This document shows, one piece after another, positions 41,002-51,826 of a stretch of DNA of 64,000 bases. The stretch is from NCBI GenBank assembly GCA_964019165.1, contig OZ025276.1, positions 5,703,840 to 5,767,839 of the forward strand, in the 5' to 3' direction. The stretch's first letter is position 1; each line of letters starts with the position of its first letter. Both the position numbers and the translations under genes were made by a program. Origin of the DNA: Mastigias papua. Taxonomy: Eukaryota; Cnidaria; Scyphozoa; Rhizostomeae; Mastigiidae. The notes beneath the pieces are model-generated. The model did not search any database. It was not told the DNA's origin and was given only the letters and a program-made list of their open reading frames with translations.

Positions 41002-41408
41002 GGTTTTTCGCTCAAGAGGACTGTATTAAATTCAATAAAACCAAAAGAATATAAAAATCGACTAACAATCCAAAGGGTCCGATTATCCAAGAAAGAATGA
41101 AAGAAAGAATGTGCAATGGTACTTGTTCTTCAGTCGTCGTCGTCTTCTTCGTCTTTATTGTCGTCTCCTTGTTCTTTAGTATCTTTCAGTAGTTCACGGT
41201 TCCATCCATAGGTTATCCAAAATGCTTCTTGCCTCAACTCTCATACACCGAACACTGACTCCAATCAACGAATTAAACCAATAAAACAACAACAACAAAT
41301 AGAAAAAACAGCCTCAGCCACCAGCCATCAACCCCCGTTCGCAACAAATAAACGAAAAATAAAAAGGATAAATAAATTGAAAACGAGGCAGCACCATAAT
41401 TTCTTACA
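41002..41408 (-). repeat. 3' LTR of BEL-2
   Basis: From GGTTTTTCGCTCAAGAGG to ATTTCTTACA on the + strand; the same ends occur at 47502-47908. As a minus-strand LTR it begins TGTAAGAAATTATGG. Confidence 0.9.
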
Positions 41409-41439
41409 CTCCCACCTTGACCAGCTACTATCAAAGTCC

Positions 41440-42171
41440 TCAACTTGTCTCAGCATCGCTTTCTTCCTCTAGCTGGTCAATGAGCTCAATCCTCTCTCTT
41501 GCCAGTTCTGCTGCCTTCCTTCTGGGTTTCTCTTGGGTAGGTACCTGGTAGCTAGCTTCAGTCTCATTTTCATCTGCACCTTGAAATAGTTCTAATGGAA
41601 ATAGTTTCTGTAGAGGTCGATCTATAAAATTTCCGTTGGCTAATCGCACTCTTGCACCTCGAATAACATTGTCTCTTCCTTTGATTAACTCTTCTACTTT
41701 ACCGAGCTTCCATAAAAGTCTATTGCGATTGTTCTCGTTCTCAATTGTCACCACATCTCCTTTGTTAATCTCTGGCCTATTTCTTGTTCTACACTGCATT
41801 CTTTGATACTCTCGCAAGTCCACAAGATATTCTCTTTTCCATTTGTGCCAGTAATGCGCCATTACCTTTGACAAATACTGCTCTCGTTTCCGCGCATTGT
41901 TTAGTGTCTCAATTGAGAAATCTTCTTCCTCGCTTTTGTATTCTGGCATGCTTAATAACCGCTTTCCTATTACTAGTTGTGATGGCGTAAGTGGCTCTTC
42001 AAGTTCATTCGAATAGAGGTACGTAAGTGGGCTCGAGTTCAACACTCCTTCAATTTCACTAGCAATTATTTGCAACTCATCGTAAGATAGTCTTGATTTA
42101 CCGACATTCTTGTTTAAACACAGCTTAACACCTTTGATCAGACGCTCATAGAGACCATGGGGCCTTGGCAA
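41440..42171 (-). pseudogene. BEL-2 integrase, C-terminal part
   Basis: It begins MPRPHGLYERLIKGVKLC: the YERL contains the third integrase residue (Glu), with the preceding PWWGG-type sequence damaged. It continues with PLTPSQLVIGKRLLSMPE and the C-terminal GDVVTIENENNRNRLLWKLG domain. It is offset by a frameshift from 42146-43617. The start ATG is probably incidental. Confidence 0.8.
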
Positions 42172-43617
42172 GGTTGTACTTCCATTTTATGTTGTGCCTT
42201 ACCAGATAGTGATTAACTGCTGCAGACTTGAAGATGCTCGTAAGCCTTTTCGAAGCAGCCTTAAAAGTCTTTGCGTTATCTGTAACAATTAATTTTGGTA
42301 CTCCTCTACGAGAGACAAACCTTTTCAAACAGAGCAAAAAAGCTTTGCAAGATAAATTGGGAACGATTTCCAAATGAAGTGCTCTAGTTGTTGCGCACGT
42401 AAATAACGCGATATACACCTTCTTCAATGCTTGAGATTCCTTCTTTATAAACAAAGGTCCGGCAAAATCAATTCCTACGGATGTAAAGGCGAGATCTTCC
42501 TTAACACAAAACTCTGGCAATTGATATGTTTCTGGGTGCCCGTATGACAATCCTTGAATGCGAGTACATAATTTGCAAGCATGAACGATTTTCTTGACTA
42601 GCTGCCGTCCTTTTACAATCCAAAAGCGTGATCTTAAGTCCATCAATGTTTCCTTCACTCCATTATGAAGCACATTCTGGTGGCTTTGCATGACAATCAA
42701 GTTCGCAAGAATGTTATTTCTGGGTATGAGTATTGGATTCCTGGCTTCTAGATCAAGGCTTGAGTTGTTCAATCTTCCTCTGCATCTAAGCAAACCGTCT
42801 TTGTCTTTAAATACACCCAATTGCTTCACTAATTTGTCTAAATATTGTCCTTCAAAAGTTGACTGTGCTTGAACTATGAAGATCTTTTCTGCTTTGCTTA
42901 TTTCAGCTGCTGTTAATTCGTTACTCTTTCTGGAATCTTTATTTCTACAATTCTCGATAAAACGTAAGACGTATGCTGCAACGCAAAGGATCTGCCCGTA
43001 GTTACTAAATCTATCAATGGAAATAATTTCTTGTATGTTTGGCACGTCTTCTATAATTGAAATCAAAGTGGACGTTCCTGGTGAACTGCAAGTTCTGAGT
43101 TCGTTTAAGTAGTCTTGAGGTACATCAACTTCCTTCAATTTATCAAAACAAGGCAAATCCTTATGCTTGAGCCACTCGGGGCCGTACCACCACTCGGATC
43201 GATTGGCTAGCTTTGAAATGTTAGATTTCCTCGTCGGTATGTCTGCAGGAGTTTCCTTACCGGGACAATGTGACCATAATTCAGGCTTGACAAGCTTCCT
43301 TATTTCCTGCACCCTGTTTTCTACGAATATCTTCCATTCTTTATTAAGTCCTTTAATCCAATAGAGTGCGCTTATTGAATCCGTATAACAGTGCACTATA
43401 TCAACATCTACTACTGCATTGATCATCTCTTTCACGGCAATAATCAAACGAGCAAGAATCAAGCATGAAAGTAACTCTAATCGTGGTATGCTTAATTTTG
43501 ACAATGGAGCAACTCTAGATTTAGACATGACCAATTTAACTGCTGTTTCATTATTCACTGTCACTCTTGCATAAACAGAAGCAGCATAGGCTTTCTCTGA
43601 GCTGTCACAAAATCCAA
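42146..43617 (-). pseudogene. BEL-2 RNase H and integrase core
   Basis: Minus frame with IPRLELLSCLILARL, CYTDSISALYWI (RNase H), ETPADIPTRK, integrase zinc region (LHNGVKETLMDLRSRFWIVK, HACKLCTRIQG), SVGIDFAGPLFIK (Asp 1), LIVTDNAKTFKA (Asp 2). It stops at 42146 at the frameshift before the Glu block. The preceding part, upstream of 43564, is out of frame with the RT fragment. Confidence 0.85.
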
Positions 43618-45330
43618 TTAACTGAATTTTAGATGCTTTTCCTTGATTTCACCAAAATAATATCGTGGAAGGCACATTTCTCCCACCTTCTCAAGTTGAT
43701 TAACTATTGAGATCCATTCCTCTTGCAATATATTCGATACGGGCTCGTCCCATCCCAACTTTTGCTGAAATATTCCTTGCAAGTACACCTTCAATGGAGT
43801 TGTGACTGGGCTGATAAGTCCAAGGGGGTCGAAAATGCTTGCAATAGTTTTCAATATGGCTCTCTTTGTACTTGGCTGATTCAGTGTAATTTGCTTCAAA
43901 TGTGATAGTTTTAGGATCAGTTCATCTGTATCACTCTTCCAAGGAATGCCTAGAACTTTGTTTTCACATGCTTCTGCTGATAATTTTGTCGTCGTCAATT
44001 TAGCATATGTTTCATCTTCTTCTTCTAGCAACGGGCTTTCTGGTATAACTTTGTTGACATCTGACGCTGAATCATTCATAATTTCTTTCGTTACTTTGTC
44101 TGAATTTGATCTCCACTTTCGTAAATTAAATCCCCCTTCCTTCATTATTTGCTTAGCTTTCTTGTATAACTCAATTGTTTCTTGAGTAGTATGTGCACCA
44201 GTGTTTATATCATCTGCGTATAAAGAGTTCAAAATTTTATTACATATTTCACCGTGCTGTGATGTATACCCTTCAATATGTTTCTTTAATGTCGCGTTCA
44301 GCAGAAATGGGCTACAAGATACTCCGAAAACCATTCTACAAAAACGGTATGTCACCAACTTTGACTCTGATTTATCAATGTCTTCATAACACAGAAAACG
44401 CAAGGCAACCCGGTCTGAATTGTGGATCGATATCATTAAAAATGCCTTTTCTATATCTGACGTCAGTGCAATAGGGTACATTCGAAACCTGAAAAGAATT
44501 TCTGCCACAGTCTTCAACAAGCAGGGTCCCTCATATAAACAGTTGTTTAACGAAACTCCACGATATATTTTAGCAGACGCATCGTACACGACTCGTACCT
44601 TTGTTGTTGCCTTGTCCTGTCGTACAACAGCATGATATGGTAAGTAATGTGTCCTTCCTACCGTACATTCTTCATCATTTACTCTTTCAATAATTCCCAT
44701 TTCCTCCTGACTCTTAATAATTGAATCATACTCTTTAAAAAGCTCGCGATTTTGCTTTAGTTTCGTGAGAAATCCTTGAAGTCTCTTTTTACTGAGGGAA
44801 TAGTTATCTGGCAGTACAGGATGCTCACGTTTCCACGGTAACTTAACTTCGTATCGACCGTCTGTAAAACGAATTTCTTCTTCAAATTGTCGGTAACCGG
44901 AATTTTCCTCTTCTAAATGTATTCCAATGCTTTCCAAACTCCAGAATTTCGAAATTTGATCACTAAGATTCTGCTCTTGTGCAAACAAAACGTGTGTTTG
45001 GGCAAAATTTGTTGCTGTTGAGCTTGTTTCTTTGCAGTTTTGTAATTCTCCAGACAAAACCCAGCCCAACCTGCTTTCTAGAGCGACTGGTCCGCCATTA
45101 TCTGCTTTAATGCAGCCCCCGGTCATAAATGACCAGTATGAATCCAGTCCGACTAAAATATCAACATCAAGTACACTGGACTCGGTTTGAAAATCAGCGA
45201 GTGGAAGTCCCCTAAGATGCGTGTATGCTTGAACGGCAAAAGTTAATTGTTGATTTCGTAATGGTGCACAAACGACAGGGACAACATAGGCTGTCATGAA
45301 CAAAGTTGTATCCCAGTAGGGGCTTCGCAC
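43618..45330 (-). CDS. BEL-2 reverse transcriptase
   Basis: The frame reads DVDILVGLDSYWSFMTGGC (protease-RT linker), RVVYDASAKIYRGVSLNNCL, LTSDIEKAFLMISIH (motif A), CRMVFGVSCSPFLLNATL, ILNSLYADDINTGAHT (motif C, ADD) and IASIFDPLGLISPVTTPLKV. RT residues are present. It ends by frameshift before RNase H. Confidence 0.85.
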   Translation of the reverse strand: MRSPYWDTTLFMTAYVVPVVCAPLRNQQLTFAVQAYTHLRGLPLADFQTESSVLDVDILVGLDSYWSFMTGGCIKADNGGPVALESRLGWVLSGELQNCKETSSTATNFAQTHVLFAQEQNLSDQISKFWSLESIGIHLEEENSGYRQFEEEIRFTDGRYEVKLPWKREHPVLPDNYSLSKKRLQGFLTKLKQNRELFKEYDSIIKSQEEMGIIERVNDEECTVGRTHYLPYHAVVRQDKATTKVRVVYDASAKIYRGVSLNNCLYEGPCLLKTVAEILFRFRMYPIALTSDIEKAFLMISIHNSDRVALRFLCYEDIDKSESKLVTYRFCRMVFGVSCSPFLLNATLKKHIEGYTSQHGEICNKILNSLYADDINTGAHTTQETIELYKKAKQIMKEGGFNLRKWRSNSDKVTKEIMNDSASDVNKVIPESPLLEEEDETYAKLTTTKLSAEACENKVLGIPWKSDTDELILKLSHLKQITLNQPSTKRAILKTIASIFDPLGLISPVTTPLKVYLQGIFQQKLGWDEPVSNILQEEWISIVNQLEKVGEMCLPRYYFGEIKEKHLKFS

Positions 45331-45908
45331 ACTAAACTGTGTGATGTCATACGACTGAGTTTGCCCTTCATCGTTCCCAAAGTCTTTATCGTTAATACTT
45401 CATTTCCAATCGTAGGCAGGGAAAGATGATCTCGTAAACGCTGTGAGATATATGATCTTTGGCTTCCTGAGTCAAAAATAATGCGGGCAACTGCTGATTT
45501 TTCCTGATTGCTTGGTGCCGATATGTAACTCTTCGCTGTTTGCAAGAGAACTGCATTTTTTGAGTCAACGTACATCGTGGTGGCCGAAGAGCGTGGCTTT
45601 TGCGGCTCACTTAAATTAGTGCTTTGACTCGCAGCTGGCCGGAATTTTACCCCAAATTGAGTGGCTGTATGACCTTGACTTTGATCATTCATTGGCATTA
45701 CCCCATCCTGAGGGTTTATTTTCACCAGATTACTACCCTGTGCTCCTGGAGGTTGCTGCCACAGTAGAGGATTAGTGACACCAGCATGAGCATGCTGATC
45801 ACATATGCTGGCATGATGACACCCCCTGCAATCGTAGCACCTCACATTACTCCGACAATCCTTTGATAAATGATTCTTTCTTAAACAAACAAAGCAACGA
45901 CCTTGCTT
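45294..45908 (-). pseudogene. BEL-2 zinc knuckle and aspartic protease
   Basis: Directly after the TGA near 45910 the frame has RCFVCLRKNHLSKDC and CYDCRGCHHASICDQ, then ARIIFDSGSQRSYIS (protease with D-S-G). It is frameshifted relative to the RT frame at about 45330. Confidence 0.8.
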
Positions 45909-46315
45909 TCATAATATAGCTTTTATCGCTTTAGGATCCGATACAATGTCACATTTTGCTGAATAGTGAGATCCATTGCAGAACGAGCAAGTAATTTTCC
46001 TTCCATCGGCAACTAACGCTGATGTCGTAAAATGGTGATTTCCTTGGGCATGTTTTGTATAATTCCCGAGAGAATGCTTCAATTGTAACTGATTACTCTG
46101 TTCGCGTGCCTCTAATTCTCCTTGTAATGTTTTCAAAATGCCATCGAGTTCCCATTCTTCTCCCTTTATTCCTTTCGTAATAATTAAGCGAATTTCATCG
46201 GGAACCTTACTCATAATAACAGGAATTAAGAGTGCACCGTATAACTTGAAATCTATTCCCAATGTTTTTAAACTACGCACATTTATTTCAATAACATCGT
46301 AGAGTTTTCGAAGGC

Positions 46316-46316
<1 letters not shown>
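45909..46316 (-). pseudogene. BEL-2 Gag, C-terminal part
   Basis: A frame entering with KLYDVIEINVRSLKTLGIDF has a first zinc motif, CSFCNGSHYSAKC, and ends at TGA near 45910, before another zinc knuckle. It was joined to 46646-47385 before the LINE fragment was inserted. The TGA probably arose from an Arg CGA codon. Confidence 0.75.
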
Positions 46317-46396
<80 letters not shown>

Positions 46397-46645
46397 AATG
46401 TTTAGGGAGGGTAGCCCTTCAGCCGTAGCTGCTTTTCAAGGGGCCCTCCATCTAAATATACTACAAAATAGGAATAAAATCCTACATAACTTAAGTACAA
46501 TAAGTAAAATCCTACATAACTTTCTTAATTACAATAAGTACATATAATGTTCTATTTGAAAAATTAAAAATACTAGTTAGAGGAAAAAAAAATAGAATAA
46601 AATAAAGGAGATGACTGAAATGACACAAAGTGACTATAACAGCTT
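46317..46645 (-). mobile_element. CR1-like LINE 3'-end fragment inserted in BEL-2 Gag
   Basis: On the minus strand, a 3'-UTR-like sequence ends GGCTGAAGGGCTACCCTCCC then TAAACATTTATAATAATAAT... The + strand shows (ATT)n from 46318 to 46395 and AGGGAGGGTAGCCCTTC after it. This looks like the 3' end and (AAT)n tail of a CR1/L2-type LINE with most of the element missing. Two Gag parts lie on each side. Confidence 0.65.
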
Positions 46646-47385
46646 CTAATATCCCTTTCACTTGATACTTTTTGCAAACTAAGCAGAGCTTCCAAATGCG
46701 CGTTAATTATTATCTGCTTCTGTGAAAAACGCTTTTTTAAAATATCTATGGCCTCTTCGTAATTACTGTTAGTAATTTGAATACCTGAAATCGCTTTTGC
46801 CACTGGCCCTTCTAGCAAAGTTTTCAAGTGTCTGAATTTATCTACAGATGCAAGCGTTGTACTATTATGTATAATTTCAAAGGCATCCCACCATTCTTGC
46901 CAATTTCTGGGATCTCCCTCATATTTGGGAAGCTGCAGTTTTGGCAGCTTCGTTGTATTTTGATTACTCGCTACACCTAAGCCAGAGCTGCTATGACTAG
47001 GCTGTGATAAATTTGAGCTAGCTTGATTTCTGGCTTTGCTCTTTAAGGCCTCAGTTTTTGAATCTAAGTTGACGATTAGAGATTGAATTTCAGATCTAAG
47101 TTCTTCACAATTTATTACTTCAGCTTCCACCTCATCGTCGCTAAGAAGATTGAATATTTCATCATCGATATGTTGCAAAGTTTTTACTTTTTCTTTCAAA
47201 GAAAGTGATAAGTGCTCTATTTTTAAAATGTCTGGTTCATCTTGTGAAAGAAGCACCTTTGCTTCTGTGCTCAGTTTGGTAGAATGAGCACGAAAGCCTC
47301 CTCTTATTTTTCTCTTTTTTGTGAGCGACGATGATATCGTAGCCGATCTCGGGGAATTATCGGTGCCTTCGTTTTCTAAAGACAT
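46646..47385 (-). pseudogene. BEL-2 Gag, N-terminal part
   Basis: From the ATG at 47385: MSLENEGTDNSPRSATISSS, a basic start, a coiled-coil-like region, then LPKLQLPKYEGDPRNWQEWW (the DUF1759 signature) and LKTLLEGPVAKAISGI. It reads into the LINE fragment after SSERDI. The codons beyond (to 46573) are from the LINE. Confidence 0.8.
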
Positions 47386-47501
47386 TATAACTCAAAATTC
47401 TAACTCAAAGCTACAAAAGTATAACCAGATAATAACAATAACCGTGTCATAACAAATTTCCTCTGAATCCGGCTCGACTTGACCATGTGAGAAATATCGC
47501 T

Positions 47502-47908
47502 GGTTTTTCGCTCAAGAGGACTGTATTAAATTCAATAAAACCAAAAGAATATAAAAATCGACTAACAATCCAAAGGGTCCGATTATCCAAGAAAGAATGA
47601 AAGAAAGAATGTGCAATGGTACTTGTTCTTCAGTCGTCGTCGTCTTCTTCGTCTTTATTGTCGTCTCCTTGTTCTTTAGTATCTTTCAGTAGTTCACGGT
47701 TCCATCCATAGGTTATCCAAAATGCTTCTTGCCTCAACTCTCATACACCGAACACTGACTCCAATCAACGAATTAAACCAATAAAACAACAACAACCAAT
47801 AGAAAAAACAACCTCAGCCACCAGCCATCAACCCCAGTTTGCAGCAAATAAACGAAAAATAAAAAGGATAAATAAATTGAAAACGAGGCAGCACCATAAT
47901 TTCTTACA
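47502..47908 (-). repeat. 5' LTR of BEL-2
   Basis: Nearly identical to 41002-41408, with a few substitutions (for example AACCAATAGA versus AACAAATAGA). The internal region begins leftward at 47501, with a CATGGTCAAGTCGAGCCGG stretch on the minus strand where a primer site would lie. Confidence 0.9.
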
Positions 47909-48429
47909 AAACTAGTCCTGAGAGTACCTCACTGCCAACAACAAAATGCAAACAGGGTCCTACAGATGCAAGGGGCTATCAAGTCATCCTGCCTAATCAA
48001 GTCATCAAGACACAATAGCTCTAACCAGTAGCCCCACGTATCAAAATTAACAGTTTAACAAAGTGCAATATTTATATGCGTAGTCCACCTCATACATTCG
48101 TTTAAAGCTGGGTACGGCGCTACAAATGGCTCACTACTGTTGTAGTCTGAGCACGTAATTCCTATTACCTATATTCGCTTACCTTTTAAGCTTTCTTCAC
48201 CAATAATGCATTCGGCTGCCTTCACATGTTACTCCAAAAGTATCTAACGATCATTTCGAAATAGGAACATGGCACTGATTTCAGTAAACAACACGTATCT
48301 GATGAACTCGCATGAAATCTCCTGTATGTGGTTCTGGTTCTAGATGCCTGTTAGCACTTTTTTATCATCGAGTGCATTTTACTGGCCGGAATCCACCTAA
48401 AGACGCATCGGATATCCAAGAAAACCATG
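47909..48429. other. no gene recognised
   Basis: Sequence between BEL-2 and the inverted repeat has no recognised frame or motif. It belongs to the CAGTGGCGG insertion. Confidence 0.4.
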
Positions 48430-48815
48430 ATTCAAAGACAAAAGATGGTCCGAGCCCCCTTGGTCTATAGAATACTCAATTTGAACGGGGCTCAAAGCGT
48501 CCATGAGAAATTTACTGGCTGCACGTGACTACAGAAATCGCTTAGTATCCAGTCATCTGTTAGTATCTTGATCACAAAACAATCAATATTCCAAGCCCCC
48601 CTCGCCCGTAGAATACACTGTTAAAACACATTGCAATTTACCGACCAAGGGGGCTCGGAATATTCATTGTCTCGTGATCAAGATGCTTGCAAACGATTGG
48701 ACACTGGATGGCTTGCTACGTCACGTGCAGTCAGTAAATTTCTCGAGGACGCTTTGAGCCCCGGTGAAATCGAGTGTTCCATAGACCAAGGGGGCTCGGA
48801 ATATCCATTGACAAA
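48430..48815. repeat. long imperfect inverted repeat, arms about 175 bp
   Basis: The left arm contains CCGAGCCCCCTTGGTCTAT and GGGGCTCAAAGCGTCC; the right arm has ATAGACCAAGGGGGCTCGG and GGACGCTTTGAGCCCC. Also inverted are AAATTTACTGGCTGCACGTGA and TCACGTGCAGTCAGTAAATTT. Identity is about 80 percent by eye. A palindromic MITE or foldback part of the surrounding insertion is likely. Confidence 0.75.
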
Positions 48816-49196
48816 AGATTGGAGACCTAATACATATTTCGGTCAATGGTAGTCCGCAAAATACATACAGACGCTCTGTTGACATTTGTTTTTCTACATT
48901 TTGCCACTTTTGCCGACCCAGAAGAGCTGCAGTACTTGCGAAGTGTCCTTTGTAGTATCGTTATGTAGGAAGATTTGTTAAAGTGAACGAATATTACATT
49001 CTTAAACCTAGAAACCTGACTGGGGCTCAAGCCCTCCTAGCCCCCCTCTGGATCCGCCACTGAAGTAACAATGAGGTATCTCTGCTGTTGCTCTGAAAGG
49101 CATTTTCAATATAATGTATTATTATATAATGAAAGGGCATAAAATAACTCGTGGAAATGGGATAGGAGATATTTTAGTAAAATAATTCTAGCAAAA

Positions 49197-49400
49197 TGGC
49201 AAAAGAAATGCTTAAAACAGCGTTGAACAATAAGTTTAAAAGGCTATATCTAAAGCAGCAGAACATGTTGGTGATTAAATATTTCAAGAATAAAACCTGA
49301 ATATAAGGGTGAACAAATTGTGCAAGAATTAAAAACGAATTTTAAAGAATCAAAAATTATTCAAAATTATAATTTTATAAGATAAGTTTGATGAATTATT
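49197..49400 (+). pseudogene. small basic protein remnant (copy B)
   Basis: An ATG at 49197 opens MAKEMLKTALNNKFKR. A second frame over the same area reads KAISKAAEHVGD-like sequence, similar to the Lys/Ala protein of copy A (299-639). Stops in all frames follow. Identity is supported mainly by position between the capsid-cluster and capsid genes. Confidence 0.35.
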
Positions 49401-49433
49401 ATGATCATATAATATGCAATGGAATATAGAAAT

Positions 49434-50672
49434 AGTTGCGAGAAACATGATTTTTATGCCAAATAAGCTTAGATCGCCATTAGAAGCCGTTTAACCTATT
49501 ACTAGCGCAAATCAATCAAAAACAAGCCATATTTCTTACACTAATACTATTCCAACAGGCCAGCCATTAGATTGGAATAGCGGCTATATACACATGAAAC
49601 TTAGGTTGCTCAAAATGAATAATACAGATTATGCTAACACAGATAAAATAACATTATCTGATGACATATATAAAATTATAAAAAGTTTTTGCATCAAAGT
49701 GGATTGTACAAATATTGGCACAATATTCAATCTTGATATATAAATAATTATGAAGAATTTAGTTCAGTATAATAGATATTATAGTAAAAGTGTGCAACAT
49801 ACATTTTTTTATCCACGTACACCAGGCATTTATGATTTAGAACAATACACATTTACAGCAGGAGTAGGTGGCGCCCCATCTACAGTAGCAGATAATGGTA
49901 ACTTCAATCAAGGCTTTTATGGCCGAGTCCAATTAACACATCCAGGTAAGGATATAACTGGCAATTACTATCTAAATAGAATTGAATTTTTCCAATCATT
50001 GAAAGATCAGATATTGCCAGCAAGTCTTTATGACTTTAAGATAACTCTTGACAATGATAATCAAATGATTATTAAAGATGGTATGGCTGGTAATGCCAAA
50101 TATCATGTAAATGAGATGACAATATACTGTATGTGCCATTAATGAATGCGTCCGTCCATTCAAGAGAAGTTTATAAAAAGTTTCACAAAATCATTTAATT
50201 TTCCATTTCTGCAAGAAACGGCAGTATCTAAAACTAATCTTAAAAACCAAACAAATACCATCATAATTAATGAAAATTTATTAAGCCTAAAAATGTCTTT
50301 CTTTTTTTTACCAACAGCCAATTTGAATACTATTGCATCTGATAGTTTTAAAATAACAGGCGATATTGGCACTAATGCTAAAATAATTAGTGCAAAAATA
50401 ACTGTGGAAAATAATTTAAATATGCCTAATACGGATATTAACATGGTATCTGATAGCACAGGAGCATATAATCAATTACTTGCTATATGACCATGTATAA
50501 TAATATAATTGAAGCACCTTATTTAGAATATGTTAAATTTATGAAAAGTGTGATTCTCTACTTTGATATAGAAAATAACATTTCAGATATGATGATAAAT
50601 TCTGCCCTACACATGCAACTTTCGTATGTACTTAATGATAATCAAACTGATGAATATAACTTTGTTGCGTAA
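49434..50672 (+). pseudogene. major capsid protein-like, Polinton-like copy B, broken in four pieces
   Basis: Consecutive open pieces in order: EIVARNMIFMPNKLRSPLEA to a stop near 49490, then QPLDWNSGYIHMKLRLLK (49498-49743), then 49750-50142 (SVQHTFFYPRTPGIYDLEQY; RIEFFQSLKDQILPAS), then 50146-50490 (FFFLPTANLNTIASDS, a loop of the expected type), then 50487-50672. The LDW...GY start and the IEFF-SLK segment match copy A. Stops and shifts separate the pieces; the gene is dead. Overall similarity to copy A is low (about 30 percent by eye in the matched segment), so these are different lineages. Confidence 0.6.
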
Positions 50673-50752
50673 TTTTGCAAGAGAAAACACAGAAAATCGA
50701 TGTAGTTGGTGGAAAGACTACATTAAGTATAAAAGTATAAATATATATACAT

Positions 50753-50900
<148 letters not shown>

Positions 50901-51118
50901 GAAGTCAACTCCCGGACAATAAGAAAATTAGCAAAAGGATATAAGGACAAACAAAATATATCCTTGATATTAAGTCTAGGAAATAAATCTGATGATTTAG
51001 TTTATGTGACTGGCTGTCAATATAAAAACTGGACTTCAAAAAGGACAAGCTGTAATAAAGTTTACCAAAAACAATTATTCGGAAACGAAACAAGATTTTG
51101 ACAGTATTTTATCATCTT

Positions 51119-51480
51119 TACTACTGTTTGCCACAAAACTGTATCGAAAATTGCACCTGTTTTAACTAAAAGCGTTCTTCCCAGTATTGCAACAGGTGTT
51201 AGTAGCGCTCTAGCGTCTCTGGGAATCGATTCGTTCATAGGATCTGGTATGGAGCATAGCCACCAAATGTCCTCGAACGCTATCAGGCCTATTTTCTCCC
51301 AACCTACCTGACCAATCATCATGCAGAATGGACCTAGTCTTAACGTGTGTGGTCAGAATCCTGCATGATGATTGATTATCTAGTTTAGGAGAAAATAAAC
51401 CTGATTGAGAATCATATTATCGTCCAGGAGATAATCCTGGATTTTATGATAAATATCCAATATTCGGCATAGACGGGTAT
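51119..51480 (+). pseudogene. pVI-like minor core protein remnant (copy B)
   Basis: One frame reads VSKIAPVLTKSVLPSIATGV and SSALASLGIDSFIGSG, matching copy A's MPVLSKTVLPSLAKGVSG and LGIDALFGNG. After a rearranged middle (a 15-bp inverted repeat ATCATCATGCAG/CTGCATGATGAT at about 51313-51372), the C-terminus reads NPGFYDKYPIFGIDGYG. The PPxY of copy A is PGFY here. It is followed directly by the protease N-terminus. Confidence 0.5.
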
Positions 51481-51694
51481 GGAACTAAATACAAGTCCAC
51501 GGGAAATGCATGATTCTTGCCAAAAGCAGTCCATTCAAAAATATCCCGTTATTGTGCGTGATTCTCTAAAGATGAAATTTATAAATGATTCTACGACTGG
51601 TGATTATTTGTATAAATGGATAAATTATATGAAATTAAATAATTTTTTTGGAGGTATTTATCCAAAAGATAAATCAATTGATAATTTGAAATAG
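51479..51694 (+). pseudogene. adenain-type protease N-terminus (copy B), truncated
   Basis: The frame has a helix-rich N-terminus (IVRDSLKMKFINDSTTGDYL, YKWINYMKLNNFFGG) similar to the first 50 residues of copy A's protease. It ends at 51694, before the His and Cys motifs. A Penelope-like element begins about 50 bases on, so truncation was probably by that insertion. Confidence 0.4.
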
Positions 51695-51771
51695 AATAAA
51701 TATTAGTCTTCTAAAGTTTCTCACAATAAGTAAGTCAGAAATGATTGGAAAAGACACGACAATTGATTTCA

Positions 51772-51826
51772 ATTTACAAAACATGTTTCGGATTTACTCA
51801 AATCCATCATCAGTTGCTGAAATTAG
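51772..51826 (-). ncRNA. hammerhead-ribozyme-like motif
   Basis: Minus strand: GCAA, CTGATGA, T, a 6-bp stem II GGATTT/AAATCC with loop GAGT, GAAAC, AT, GTT, TTGT. Core boxes intact; stem I short (CAA/TTG). Extra T before stem II again. It lies at the 3' end of the minus-strand Penelope part, as expected. Confidence 0.6.

Larger units (their letters stand above)
41002..47908 (-). mobile_element. BEL/Pao LTR retrotransposon 2, minus strand, decayed
   Basis: Two LTRs of about 407 bp (41002-41408 and 47502-47908) are nearly identical. The inside encodes Gag-protease-RT-RNase H-integrase on the minus strand, broken by two frameshifts, a stop, a frameshift before the integrase end and one LINE fragment. 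No target duplication is seen (left flank CATCCGCC, right flank AAACTAG), unlike the first BEL element. It belongs to a different BEL family (RT SLYADDINTG, protease DSG). Confidence 0.9.
39962..49062. mobile_element. 9.1-kb insertion with CAGTGGCGG inverted ends, containing BEL-2 and MITEs
   Basis: The left end is CAGTGGCGGATTCAG and the right end, in reverse complement, is CAGTGGCGGATCCAG. They are flanked by a 5-bp duplication AAGTA (39957-39961 and 49063-49067). Removing it would bring the two sides of the capsid-cluster gene together. CAGTGGCGGATCC-type ends are common in hAT-like DNA transposons, but hAT duplications are 8 bp, so the superfamily is uncertain. No transposase of its own is seen. 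The inside holds a foldback MITE, a whole BEL element and another inverted repeat. Confidence 0.7.

Noticed and set aside
48631..48852. 73-codon frame in the inverted repeat
   Set aside because: It lies wholly inside a palindromic repeat arm and reflects the repeated GGGGGCTCGGAATAT sequence.
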